DNA from: CAYJLF01 sp964371055
GTDB taxonomy: Bacteria > Eisenbacteria > RBG-16-71-46 > CAIMUX01
DNA length: 64,000 bases
Assembly: GCA_964371055.1 (NCBI GenBank)
Contig: CAYJLF010000007.1
Location: forward strand, 189,409 to 253,408
Direction of reading: 5' to 3'
A model generated the notes under the pieces. The model was not told where the DNA came from and searched no databases. It saw only the letters and a program-made list of their open reading frames with translations. Below are positions 33,080-42,098 of this stretch, in pieces (position 1 is the first letter of the stretch; each line of letters starts with the position of its first letter). Position numbers and translations under genes: made by a program.

Positions 33080-34786
33080 ATGGCTGAATCGGTCCGACCT
33101 GGGCGCCGCGCGTGCGTCCCGGCCGCGCAGCGAGGCGTCCCGGAGAGCCTCCGCGAGCCGGGGATTCTGCTCGTGCTTCTCCTCGCGCTCGTGCTCGGCG
33201 GGTGTTCCCGCCGGGAGGCGAAGACTGCGTCGGGCGAGGCGACGGCGGTCCCGCAGGAGGGTGGAGTCCTCCGCGTGCTGCACGAGGAGACCAACGTCTA
33301 CGACCCGGTAGCGGTCGATGACTCGTACGAGGCGACCGTCGTCAACCAGATCTACGAGGGACTGGTCGAGCTGGATGGCGACCTCGGCGTGCGTCCGTGC
33401 CTCGCCCGCAGCTGGACCATGAGCGAAGATGGCCGCTGTTACCGCTTCGTGCTGCGACGGGGCGTCCGCTTCCACGACGGACGACCGCTGGACGCCGCGA
33501 CGGTGGTCCGGTCGCTCGAGCGAACCCTGCGTCCCGATCGGGACCACGCCTGCCTGGCCGAGACCTACCTGCTCAGCGTCGACGGCGCGGTCGACTACCG
33601 GGCCGGGCGGACTCCGCACATCGCGGGCTTGCGAGCCGGCGGCGCCGACACGGTCGAGGTCCGGCTGGTCGAGCCGCTGGGCTACTTCCTCTACGTCATG
33701 TGCATGGACCAGCTCAAGGTCGTCCCCCTGCTGGCTCCCGGCGAGACTCCCGATTCCCATCCGATCGGCACCGGACCCTGGCACTGGGTGGACCGCAGTC
33801 CGGGCGGAGACATCCGTCTGGCCCGCTTCCCGGACTACTGGGGAGATAAGGCCCGGGCCGATTCGCTGATCTTTGTGGTGCCCGACCGGGAGCTCTCCGG
33901 CGCCGAGGAGATCTCCTGGCTGGTCCAGGGGCGGGTGCATGTCGTCCCGATCGGCGCCGCGCGCCGCGCCATGGTGGAACAGCTCGGAGGATTCCGGATC
34001 CTTCGCTTCCCCGACTTCAGCGTCACCTTCATCGGCCTGAACGCGGCGATCCCGCCGCTGGACCGGCCGGAGGTACGTCAGGCGATCGCAATGGCGGTCA
34101 ACCGATCGGAGCTTCTGACGCCGGTCGCGGCCACCCTGATCAACCCGGCGACCGGAATCCTCCCCCCGCGTATGGCGGGCTACCAGCCGGATGTCAAGAC
34201 CCTGCCCTACGATCCTGAGAAGGCCCGGGCGCTCCTGCGTGAGGCCGGATACGATGCATCGCATCCCCTCCCTCCGATCGATTTCTACACCGGAGGTCCC
34301 GACACCAGCCGCCAGGAGCGCGAGCTGGTGCGCCAGTTCGCAGAGATCGGCGTGAAGCTCCGGGTGCACACGCTGGACTGGCCCTCCCTGGATGCACGCA
34401 TCATGGCGGGGCGGGCGCCGCTCTTCGAACTTTCCTGGCTGGCCGACATTCCCGATCCCGATGCGTTTCTCTACTTCCTCTTCCACACCGGCGAGCCGAA
34501 CAATCTCTTCTCCTACGAGAACGCCACGGTCGATTCTCTGCTCGAGGATGCGCGCCGCATGACCCACGGGCCGGAGCGATTTGCGCTCTACCGGCGCATC
34601 GAATCGATCGTCCTCTCGGACGTCGCGCTCATCCCGCTCTTCAATGGCATCACGCTCTATGCCTGGGGACCGACGGTCCGCTCGGTCGATCCGAATCCGT
34701 TCGGCTTCGCCCTCACGCCGTTCGACCGGATCTGGTTCGCGCCCGAGGGGGCGTCGGGCGATCCTGTGACCGAGAGGCGGCCATGA
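33080..34786 (+). CDS. Family 5 extracellular solute-binding lipoprotein
   Basis: 568 residues from ATG 33080. A long N-terminal leader reaches the lipobox LVLGGC (acylated Cys ~ residue 44). The SBP_bac_5 fold follows: GGVLRVLHEETNVYDPV, YEGLVELDGDLGVRPCLARSW, FVLRRGVRFHDGRPLDA (family signature), and RPEVRQAIAMAVNRSEL. Members bind oligopeptides, nickel or related ligands for ABC importers, but no permease or ATPase is nearby. Instead the gene overlaps (ATGA) a sensor kinase, so it may deliver ligand information to that sensor. It faces away from nadE. Confidence 0.87.
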   Translation: MAESVRPGRRACVPAAQRGVPESLREPGILLVLLLALVLGGCSRREAKTASGEATAVPQEGGVLRVLHEETNVYDPVAVDDSYEATVVNQIYEGLVELDGDLGVRPCLARSWTMSEDGRCYRFVLRRGVRFHDGRPLDAATVVRSLERTLRPDRDHACLAETYLLSVDGAVDYRAGRTPHIAGLRAGGADTVEVRLVEPLGYFLYVMCMDQLKVVPLLAPGETPDSHPIGTGPWHWVDRSPGGDIRLARFPDYWGDKARADSLIFVVPDRELSGAEEISWLVQGRVHVVPIGAARRAMVEQLGGFRILRFPDFSVTFIGLNAAIPPLDRPEVRQAIAMAVNRSELLTPVAATLINPATGILPPRMAGYQPDVKTLPYDPEKARALLREAGYDASHPLPPIDFYTGGPDTSRQERELVRQFAEIGVKLRVHTLDWPSLDARIMAGRAPLFELSWLADIPDPDAFLYFLFHTGEPNNLFSYENATVDSLLEDARRMTHGPERFALYRRIESIVLSDVALIPLFNGITLYAWGPTVRSVDPNPFGFALTPFDRIWFAPEGASGDPVTERRP

Positions 34787-36822
34787 AGACGACCCGACGC
34801 CGCTTCTCCCTGGCCCGACGCTTCACGCTGGTCTTTTCGTGCGTCGTTCTCGTCGTCACCGGCCTCCTCGCGGTGCTGATCGAGTCGTACATGAGCCGGA
34901 TTCTGAACCGGCAGAGCGAACTTCGGGCCCGCTCCCTGGCCCTGAGCCTGGCGGCCGTGTCTCGTCCCTACCTGCTCACCTACGACTACCTCGCGGTGCA
35001 GCAGATGGCGGATGCGACGATCCAGGAACCCGACCTGGCCTACGTCGTGATCCTCGACAAGGAAGGGAAGGTCGCCGGCTACGGCGGTCACCGCGATCGG
35101 CAGGGGATGAGCCTGACCGGTCTGGCCGATCTGCGTGCCGTGCATGCCGACCAGCCGAAGACGCAGCGGGTGTCCCACCACGATGACTCAGGCGGCGCGA
35201 TCCCGGTCGTCGAGTCCACCATACCGGTTCGCGTCGGCGATGCGGGCGAACGCTGGGGCACGGTCCGGGTCGGACTGTCGCTGGAGCCGGTGAAGCGGGA
35301 GATGCTCGTCGCCCGACTCTTCCTCCTCTTCGCCGCGGCCTGCGGCGTCGTGCTCTCGGTCTTCGCCGCGCACGTGCTGGCGCGGCGCGTGGCGCGGCCG
35401 CTGGAACGGCTGGTGAAGGCGGCCACCGACCTCGAGCGCGGAGAGTGGAACCGAGGCTTCCAGGTCCGAACCGGCGACGAGATCGAGGAACTGGCCGGGA
35501 GTTTCTCCCAGGCGGCGGCGTCGCTGGACCGGCAGAAGAACGAGCTTCTGGCCGCCAAGGAGGAGTTGACCGCGCTGAACGCCACGCTCGAGGAGAAGGT
35601 CCAGCGTCGCACGGCGGAGCTGGCGGCCTCGCGCGAAAAGTATCGCCTCCTGGTCGAGGGGAGTCCGGACGCCTTCGTTCTCCTGGAGCAGGACCGGATC
35701 GCCTTCGCGAATCGCTCCTTCCTGAAGATCTTCCAGTACCCGGCGGACACCGCGGTGCTGGAGAACCTACGGTGGACCCAGGTCATCCATCCCGACTTCC
35801 ATCGGGCGGCGCGGGATCAGATCCGGAGGGCCGAGGAGTCGCTGGGCGAGTTCCGCCTCGACGTCGTGGGACAGACCCGGTCGGGCAAGCCGGTCGAGGT
35901 GGAGGTCCGCGGGCGCGGCGTCAGCTTCCGCAACGGCACGGCGGTCGAACTGGTTCTCTCGGACGTCGGCGAGAAGAAGCGGCTCCTGCGCCAGGTGGTC
36001 CACAGCGAGCGCCTGCGGGCGATGGGCGAGATGACGGCGATGGTCGCGCACAACTTCAACAACCTCCTCGCCGTGATCATCGGGCGGACGCAGCTTCTGG
36101 TCCGCAAGGCGGAGACCGCCGAGATGCGCGATGGACTCGAGATGGTCAAGTCCTTCGGCGTCCGGGCCGGGGAGATGGTGAGGCAACTCCAGGAGTACTT
36201 CGGGGAAGAGATCGATCTCCGCTTCGCCGAGGTCGATGTCAACGCCTGTCTGCGGGAAGTCACGGTCTACCTCGAGTCGCTCTGGCGCACGACCGGCGAG
36301 GCCGGCCAGCCGCCGGTCCGCGTTCGCCTCGACCTGGAGCCGGTGCCGCATGTCTTCGGGGCCGAGCACCTGCTGCAGGATGTCTTCCGCCGGTTGCTGG
36401 TGAATGCCGCCGAGGCGATGCCGGACGGGGGTGAAGTCCGCGTCCACACCGAGAGCGACGGCGCGAGCGTGAAGATCGAGGTCCAGGACGAGGGAGTCGG
36501 ACTGAGCCCCGAGGTGCAGCGGCGAGCGTTCGATCCCTTTTTCACCACCAAGGGATCGCGCACCCGCGGCCTGGGTCTCTCCACTTCGTTCGGGATCGTG
36601 CAGCGGCACGAGGGCCGGATCGAGATCCGGCCGCGCTCCGGACGCGGCGCCGAGGTCGAAGTCGTGATCCCGGCCATGAGCCGCGCCCGCCGCGTCGTCC
36701 CGTTTCCGGTCAATGACCCTCCCGTCGCCGCCGATCCCTCCGTCGAGCCTGCGGCGCGCGATCTCCCCGCCCGCGAGGGCCTGGACGAGGACCTGGACCG
36801 GCCGCGCCAAGCCCGAGCCTGA
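34783..36822 (+). CDS. Membrane sensor histidine kinase (HAMP-PAS-HisKA-HATPase)
   Basis: 679 residues. Two membrane segments (about 12-37 and 180-205) enclose a ~140-residue periplasmic sensor domain. Then come a HAMP (RRVARPLERLVKAATDLERG), a coiled coil, a PAS domain (KYRLLVEGSPDAFVLLEQD), the H-box VAHNFNNLLAVIIG with phosphoacceptor His ~423, and an HATPase domain with DEGVGLSP and GLGLSTSFGIVQRHEG. The sequence AHNFNNLL differs from the common AHDFNNLL by one residue. It is translationally coupled to the solute-binding lipoprotein. No response regulator is adjacent, so its partner is elsewhere. Confidence 0.92.
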   Translation: MKTTRRRFSLARRFTLVFSCVVLVVTGLLAVLIESYMSRILNRQSELRARSLALSLAAVSRPYLLTYDYLAVQQMADATIQEPDLAYVVILDKEGKVAGYGGHRDRQGMSLTGLADLRAVHADQPKTQRVSHHDDSGGAIPVVESTIPVRVGDAGERWGTVRVGLSLEPVKREMLVARLFLLFAAACGVVLSVFAAHVLARRVARPLERLVKAATDLERGEWNRGFQVRTGDEIEELAGSFSQAAASLDRQKNELLAAKEELTALNATLEEKVQRRTAELAASREKYRLLVEGSPDAFVLLEQDRIAFANRSFLKIFQYPADTAVLENLRWTQVIHPDFHRAARDQIRRAEESLGEFRLDVVGQTRSGKPVEVEVRGRGVSFRNGTAVELVLSDVGEKKRLLRQVVHSERLRAMGEMTAMVAHNFNNLLAVIIGRTQLLVRKAETAEMRDGLEMVKSFGVRAGEMVRQLQEYFGEEIDLRFAEVDVNACLREVTVYLESLWRTTGEAGQPPVRVRLDLEPVPHVFGAEHLLQDVFRRLLVNAAEAMPDGGEVRVHTESDGASVKIEVQDEGVGLSPEVQRRAFDPFFTTKGSRTRGLGLSTSFGIVQRHEGRIEIRPRSGRGAEVEVVIPAMSRARRVVPFPVNDPPVAADPSVEPAARDLPAREGLDEDLDRPRQARA

Positions 36823-36907
36823 GGCGTTACCCCCGTAGCACCAAGCCAGGTGAGCCTCCAGGGCTCCCGTTCCCGGCCCCCCGATCGGGGCCGGCAGGCG
36901 GAACCGC

Positions 36908-36937
36908 TTGACCCCGCGGGAGCCACCTTCCTAGCAT
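36908..36937 (+). promoter_or_regulatory. Promoter of the DHH phosphoesterase gene
   Basis: TTGACC (36908-36913), 18 bp, TAGCAT (36932-36937). It ends 46 bp before the TTG start codon of the DHH gene. Confidence 0.5.
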
Positions 36938-36983
36938 TCCGGAACTGCGGAGGCCGACCGGCCGGGTCGCGAGGAGATATCGT

Positions 36984-38036
36984 TTGATCCGAGTTCCCGA
37001 TGTCGCGGAAAAGCGACTCGAACAACTGGCCGCGATCCTGCAGGGGACGAGCCGGCTGCTCATCGTCACGCACGACAATCCCGATCCCGACACGATCGCG
37101 ACCGGCTGGGCGTTGCAGCGGCTGGTCCGGCGCCTGCGCCCGATCCGCGTCGACCTGGCGTACGGCGGGATCATCGGACGGGGCGAGAACCGGGCGATGC
37201 GGGAGATCCTGCGCGTGCCGCTCCGTCCGCTCGAGGAGGTCGATCCGGCGAGCTACCAGGCGGTCGCTCTCGTCGACTGCCAGCCGAACACCGGGAACAA
37301 CTCCCTCCCCCCGGGTCTGCGGCCGACCATCGTCATCGACCATCACCCCGTGCGCCGACAGACGCGCGAAGTCCCGTTCTACGACGTGCGGGAGGAATAC
37401 GGCGCGAGCGTCACGATCGTCAGCGAGTACCTGATCGCCTCGGGAGCGCGGATCGATCGGCGTCTTGCCACCGCGATCTTCTACGCCATCAAGACCGAGA
37501 CGAAGAACCTGGGTCGGGAGGCCTCGCGGGCCGACGTGCGGATCTTCCTTCACTTTTTCCCGCAGGTCGACAATCACGCTCTTTCCCTCATCGAGCATCC
37601 CCCGATCCCCGTCAGCTACTTCGCGATGATGGACCGGATGATCGACGGCACGCGGCTCTACGGACCCCTGGCGGTGTCGATGCTGGGACCGGTCAGCAAT
37701 CCCGACATCGTGGCGGAGTTCGCCGACATGATCGTGCGCCTGGAGGGGATCCGCTGGTCGGTCGCGATCGGGCGTTTTGGCGAGGACCTTCTCCTCTCCA
37801 TCCGCACGAATTACGAAAGGGCAAACGCCGGTCGGATCATCCGGCGGATCGTGGGAGAGTCGGGACGGGCGGGCGGACATGGCATGATGGCGGGAGGGAA
37901 GCTCCCGGGCGGGGCGGTGGATCCGGAGACCGCCCGCCGGATGGAAGAATGGCTGCTCGATCGGACGCGCCGGATCCTGCGGATCGAAGCCGAGGGGATC
38001 CCGCTGGTCGCGGATCCGGGAGATCGGAACGCGTGA
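36984..38036 (+). CDS. DHH-family phosphoesterase, NrnA-like
   Basis: 350 residues; a TTG start is supported by GAGGAG 7 nt upstream. The metal motifs are HDNPDPDTIATG (motif I), VDCQPNTGN (II) and IDHHPVRR (III, DHH), with an Asp in FYDVREEYGAS (IV). The DHHA1 domain ends with the typical GGHGMMAGGKL. Such enzymes degrade short oligonucleotides (nanoRNA), pAp or cyclic dinucleotide products; the substrate is not determined by the sequence. Its stop codon overlaps a possible GTG of the next gene, whose better start lies 33 bp downstream. Confidence 0.9.
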   Translation: MIRVPDVAEKRLEQLAAILQGTSRLLIVTHDNPDPDTIATGWALQRLVRRLRPIRVDLAYGGIIGRGENRAMREILRVPLRPLEEVDPASYQAVALVDCQPNTGNNSLPPGLRPTIVIDHHPVRRQTREVPFYDVREEYGASVTIVSEYLIASGARIDRRLATAIFYAIKTETKNLGREASRADVRIFLHFFPQVDNHALSLIEHPPIPVSYFAMMDRMIDGTRLYGPLAVSMLGPVSNPDIVAEFADMIVRLEGIRWSVAIGRFGEDLLLSIRTNYERANAGRIIRRIVGESGRAGGHGMMAGGKLPGGAVDPETARRMEEWLLDRTRRILRIEAEGIPLVADPGDRNA

Positions 38037-38068
38037 CACCAGCTGGACCTGGACGGGGAGGACCGCTC

Positions 38069-39616
38069 GTGAAAAGGTGGCAGCCTGCGTGGATCGTCTT
38101 CTCGATCGTCGTCCTGTTCGGTCTCCTGCCCGGATGCAGCGATGAGGGAACGCCCCCCTCGGATGCCACGGTCCCCGGACGGGTTTCTGATCTGACGGTC
38201 GCGGATGTCGACGACTCGACCGTGACCCTGGCCTGGACCGCGCCGGGAGACGACGGGACGGCGGGGACGGTCGCGTCCTACGAGATTCGGTGGCTCGACA
38301 GCCCCGTGACCGAACCGGACTGGAGTGCGGGCACGTCCGTCGGGCCGGTGCCGGAGCCGACCCCGGCCGGCACGCGGCAGACCGCGCGGGTTCGCGGGGT
38401 CCCTCCGGGGCGCCGTCGTTACCTCGCGCTCAAGGCGCGGGACGACGCCGGCAACGAGTCGTTCCATTCCAATGTGGTGGACGCGCAGACCGGCGCGCCG
38501 GTCTGCCATCTCGAGGCCGACACGCTCGATTTCGGCCGCACTCCGGTCGGCCTTGCCTTCGACCTGACCACGACGATCACCAACGTGGGGGGGGGCACGC
38601 TGCGGGGGACTTTGGCCTCACCCTGCGCCTCGTTCACCCTCCCGTCCGGCGGCGGGGCGCTCGCGCTCCGAGCTGGGGGGCGCCAGACCCTGCTGATCCG
38701 CTTCACCCCGACCTCGTCCGGACCCGCCTCGTGTCTCCTCGAGGCGAGTCCGCTCTGTGCAGGCCCCGTCTGCCGGGGGGAGGGAATCGAGCCCGAGCCG
38801 ATCGCCTTTGCGACCCTGCCCTTCGGAACGGGCAGCCAGACGTTTCTGATGGGGAGCCCCCCCGATGAACTCGGCCGCGACGCCGTCGATGAACGCTCTC
38901 ACGAGGTCCGTCTCACGCGGCCGTTAGAGCTCACGGTCCGGGAGGTGACCCAGGCGGAGTGGTTGGCGGTGATGGGCTGGAACGACGCCTCGCATCGGGG
39001 AGCCGATCGGCCGGCGGAGAGCCTGACCTGGTTCGATGCGGTTGACTTCTGCAACCGCCTCTCCAGCCTGGAGGGACGGACCCAGGCTTATGACCTCGGG
39101 AACATCACGCGGGACGGCCAGCACATCGTGGGCGCCGACGTCGTCTGGGATCCTCGCCGCGACGGCTATCGACTGCCGACCGAGGCCGAGTGGGAGTTCG
39201 CCTGCCGGGCGGGCTCGACCGGATCGCTCTTTGCGGGGGAGATCCGGGAGTTGGGCTGCCAGCCGCTCGACCCGGTGCTCGATCCGCTCGGTTGGTACTG
39301 CGGCAATGCGATCGGCGGAACGCGCCCCGCCGGGGAGAAGATGGCGAATCCGTTCGGTCTGCAGGATACCCACGGCAACGTCTACGAGTGGTGTTGGGAT
39401 TGGTACGCTCCCTCGTACGGAGTCGTCTTCCCGCCCGAAGGTGACCCTGATCCGGTCAGCGATCCATCTGGTCCGGCCGAGGGATCGAGCCGGATCTGCC
39501 GGGGAGGGGCGTACGACTCCAATCCGCAGGCCTGCCGATCCGCCTACCGGCTCTACCATCCCCCGGGTGGCCGTTACGCCAACACCGGACTCCGCGTGGC
39601 CCGCACGCTTCCCTGA
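38069..39616 (+). CDS. Lipoprotein with FN3, Hydin-like and SUMF1 domains
   Basis: 515 residues. GTG 38069 has GGGGAGGA 6 nt upstream. A lipoprotein signal ends LLPGC. A fibronectin III domain (TVTLAWTAPGDDG) comes first, then an ASH/Hydin-like Ig domain (DTLDFGRTPVGLAFD). The formylglycine-generating/SUMF1 fold follows from about residue 250 (FLMGSPPDELGRD, VTQAEWLAVMGW, YRLPTEAEWEFACRAGS, NPFGLQDTHGNVYEWCWD, CRGGAYDSNPQACRSAYR). The Cys pair of true sulfatase-activating enzymes is not obvious, so this is more likely a non-catalytic surface SUMF1 protein. Probably transcribed with the DHH gene. Confidence 0.85.
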   Translation: MKRWQPAWIVFSIVVLFGLLPGCSDEGTPPSDATVPGRVSDLTVADVDDSTVTLAWTAPGDDGTAGTVASYEIRWLDSPVTEPDWSAGTSVGPVPEPTPAGTRQTARVRGVPPGRRRYLALKARDDAGNESFHSNVVDAQTGAPVCHLEADTLDFGRTPVGLAFDLTTTITNVGGGTLRGTLASPCASFTLPSGGGALALRAGGRQTLLIRFTPTSSGPASCLLEASPLCAGPVCRGEGIEPEPIAFATLPFGTGSQTFLMGSPPDELGRDAVDERSHEVRLTRPLELTVREVTQAEWLAVMGWNDASHRGADRPAESLTWFDAVDFCNRLSSLEGRTQAYDLGNITRDGQHIVGADVVWDPRRDGYRLPTEAEWEFACRAGSTGSLFAGEIRELGCQPLDPVLDPLGWYCGNAIGGTRPAGEKMANPFGLQDTHGNVYEWCWDWYAPSYGVVFPPEGDPDPVSDPSGPAEGSSRICRGGAYDSNPQACRSAYRLYHPPGGRYANTGLRVARTLP

Positions 39617-39748
39617 GTCCGGATCCGGCCCTTCGCCGTTCCTCCGCCTCGCGCGCTATGCTAGGTTTTCAGGACTTGCAGCCGCCCCGGTCTCCGCGCG
39701 GATCCCGGGGCCGGGCTTGAAGACCCTGTGACCTCGAAGGAGGCTTGG

Positions 39749-41167
39749 ATGGCGGCATCGACGGAGCGGCGGGATCTGGTCATCCTGGGCGGTGGTCCCG
39801 GCGGCTATGTGGCGGGAATCCGGGCCGGGCAGCTCGGGCTGCGCGTGACCCTGGTCGAGGCAGACCGTGTCGGCGGCATCTGTCTCAACTGGGGGTGCAT
39901 TCCGACCAAGGCGCTCTTGAAGAACGCCGAAGTCCTGAGCTACGTGCAGGAAGCCGCGTCCTGGGGAATCACCGTCGGGTCGGTCGAGCTCGACTTCCCG
40001 AAGGTCGTCAAGCGGAGTCGCGACGTCTCCGACCGCCTCAGCAAGGGGGTCGCCGCGCTCTTGAAGAAGTACGGCTGTGAACTGGTGAGCGGGCGAGGTC
40101 GGATCGCGCGCGCTCCAGACGGGGGCTTTGCGGTCGAAGTGACCGCGACGGATGGAACGGTGCGCGGCATCGAGGCGGAGCGGGTCATGATCGCCACCGG
40201 CGCCCGCCCGCGCGAGATTCCGGGCGTGCCGTTCGATCGCGAGGTCATCCTGACGAGCCGCGAGGCGATGGTTCTCCCCGCTCCGCCGAAGCGTCTCCTC
40301 ATCGTCGGCGGCGGTGCGATCGGAGTCGAGTTCGCCTACATGTACCAGCTCTTCGGATCCGAGGTGACTCTGGTCGAGATGCTCGACCACATCCTGCCGA
40401 TCGAGGACGACGAAGTCGCGGCCGAGCTGGAGAAGAGCTTCCGCAAGTCAGGGATGACGATCCACACCGGCACGCGCGTGGAGGGACTGGAGCGGATCGA
40501 GGGTGGGGTCCGGTGCACGCTCCACACCCCCGCGGGGGAGGTCCCGGTCGAGGCCGATAAGGCATTGGTTGCCATTGGATTACAGGGAAATATCGAAGAC
40601 CTCGGGCTGGACGGACTCGGGGTAGGGACGGAGAAAGGTTTCATCCCGGTCGATCGCCGGACCTACCAGACGTCCGACCCCGGCATCTATGCCATTGGGG
40701 ATGTCATCGGTCCCCCGCTCCTGGCGCACGTCGCGTCGGCGGAAGCGGTGGCGGCGGTCGAGCAGATCGCGGGGCGTGAACGCACTCCCATCGACTACGG
40801 CCGGATCCCGGGCTGCACGTATTGTCGCCCGCAGGTTGCCTCGATCGGCCTGACCGAGCGCGCGGCGCGCGAGCAGGGGCTCGAGGTGAAGGTGGGGAAG
40901 TTCCCCTTCCGGGCGAGCGGGAAAGCGCTGGCGGTCGGGGAGACGCAGGGATTCGTCAAGATCCTTTATGACGCGAAGTATGGCGGGATCGTCGGAGCGC
41001 ACCTGATCGGGCCGGAGGTGACCGAGCTGATCGCGGAACTCGGTCTGGGGATGACCCTCGAGACGACGCATCATGAGATCCTCGGGACCATCCACGCGCA
41101 CCCGACCCTGTCGGAGGCGATTGCCGAGGCGACGGGCGTGGCCTACGGCGAATCGCTGAACTTCTGA
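39749..41167 (+). CDS. lpdA: Dihydrolipoamide dehydrogenase (E3)
   Basis: 472 residues from the ATG with AAGGAGG just upstream; a GTG at 39728 is less likely. FAD-binding ILGGGPGGYVAG, redox disulphide GGICLNWGCIPTK (C45, C50), NAD site LLIVGGGAIGVEFAYMY, and the catalytic His-Glu pair in HAHPTLSE near the C-terminus are all intact. It reoxidises dihydrolipoyl groups of 2-oxoacid dehydrogenase complexes. It leads the cluster of lipB, E1, E2 and lipA. A weak TATGCT (39657-39662) with TTCGCC 19 bp upstream might be its promoter. Confidence 0.96.
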   Translation: MAASTERRDLVILGGGPGGYVAGIRAGQLGLRVTLVEADRVGGICLNWGCIPTKALLKNAEVLSYVQEAASWGITVGSVELDFPKVVKRSRDVSDRLSKGVAALLKKYGCELVSGRGRIARAPDGGFAVEVTATDGTVRGIEAERVMIATGARPREIPGVPFDREVILTSREAMVLPAPPKRLLIVGGGAIGVEFAYMYQLFGSEVTLVEMLDHILPIEDDEVAAELEKSFRKSGMTIHTGTRVEGLERIEGGVRCTLHTPAGEVPVEADKALVAIGLQGNIEDLGLDGLGVGTEKGFIPVDRRTYQTSDPGIYAIGDVIGPPLLAHVASAEAVAAVEQIAGRERTPIDYGRIPGCTYCRPQVASIGLTERAAREQGLEVKVGKFPFRASGKALAVGETQGFVKILYDAKYGGIVGAHLIGPEVTELIAELGLGMTLETTHHEILGTIHAHPTLSEAIAEATGVAYGESLNF

Positions 41168-41242
41168 GCCCGGCGCGGCGAGACGAGCCACGACGGGCGT
41201 CGGACGACGAGCCGAAGAGAGAAGAGGGGAGGGCCACGGAGC

Positions 41243-42058
41243 GTGTGGATGGACGGCGTAACGCCGGCCGGGTCCGACCAGGCGGGCGGGTCCGCCGCGC
41301 GATCGGCGCGGAGGGACGACGAGGAAGCGAGCCTGCCGCCTCTCTGGGTCGTCTCGTTCCCCGGTCGCCAGCCCTACCGGGTCCTGTGGGAGCTGCAGAA
41401 ACGTCTCTGGGCGCAACGTCACGCGGGACGGATCCCCGACTGTCTGCTGCTCCTGGAGCACGACCCGGTCGTGACGCTGGGGAAGAACGCCGAACGGGGG
41501 AATGTCCTGGTCGACCACCAGACGCTGGCGGCGCGGGGCGTCGACGTCGTCGAGGTCGATCGCGGGGGAGACGTGACCTATCACGGTCCCGGCCAGATCG
41601 TCGGGTACTGGATCTTCGACCTGCGCTCTCTCTATCAGGATGTGCATCGCTACCTGCGGGAGATCGAGGAGGTGCTGATCCGGGTTCTGGCCCGGCACGG
41701 CATCGAGGCGGGTCGATCGCCGGGGGCGACCGGCGTCTGGGTCGGAGCAGAGAAGATCGGGGCGATGGGGCTTCACCTGAGCCATTGGGTGAGTACCCAC
41801 GGCTTCGCTCTGAACGTCGGCGCTGACCTGACGCCGTTCTCGTGGATCGTCCCGTGCGGCCTGCACAACCGGGGCGTGACGTCGATGGAACGGCTCTTGG
41901 GGTGCAGCGTGGAGCGCGCCGCCGTCGAGCCGGACGTGGTGGAGGAAACTGCCGTGATCTTCCGCCGCCGGCCGGTGCGTCTCGAACCGCATGAACTCGT
42001 CGACCTGTTGGGCGTGCTGGAGGCAACGACGGCCGGGGGAGCGTCGACGCAACGTTGA
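41243..42058 (+). CDS. lipB: Octanoyl-[ACP]:protein N-octanoyltransferase
   Basis: About 271 residues. GTG 41243 lies 9 nt after GGGGAGGG; ATG 41249 is equally possible. An N-terminal ~30-residue leader is not part of the fold. LLLLEHDPVVTLGKNA, VDRGGDVTYHGPGQIVGY, the Lys of GAEKIGAMGLHLSHWVSTHG and the Cys of VPCGLHNRGVTSM are the conserved active-site blocks. It transfers octanoate from ACP to lipoyl domains; LipA then inserts sulfur. Here it sits between E3 and E1. Confidence 0.95.
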   Translation: MWMDGVTPAGSDQAGGSAARSARRDDEEASLPPLWVVSFPGRQPYRVLWELQKRLWAQRHAGRIPDCLLLLEHDPVVTLGKNAERGNVLVDHQTLAARGVDVVEVDRGGDVTYHGPGQIVGYWIFDLRSLYQDVHRYLREIEEVLIRVLARHGIEAGRSPGATGVWVGAEKIGAMGLHLSHWVSTHGFALNVGADLTPFSWIVPCGLHNRGVTSMERLLGCSVERAAVEPDVVEETAVIFRRRPVRLEPHELVDLLGVLEATTAGGASTQR

Positions 42059-42098
42059 ACCGATCGCCGGGAGGCGGACGAGAGACAGGGGAGCAGGA

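Noticed and set aside
31076..34567. Very long minus-strand NadE frame of 1163 codons
   Set aside because: The NadE fold begins at the GTG at 32878 with a ribosome site; the upstream part is antisense to the binding-protein gene.
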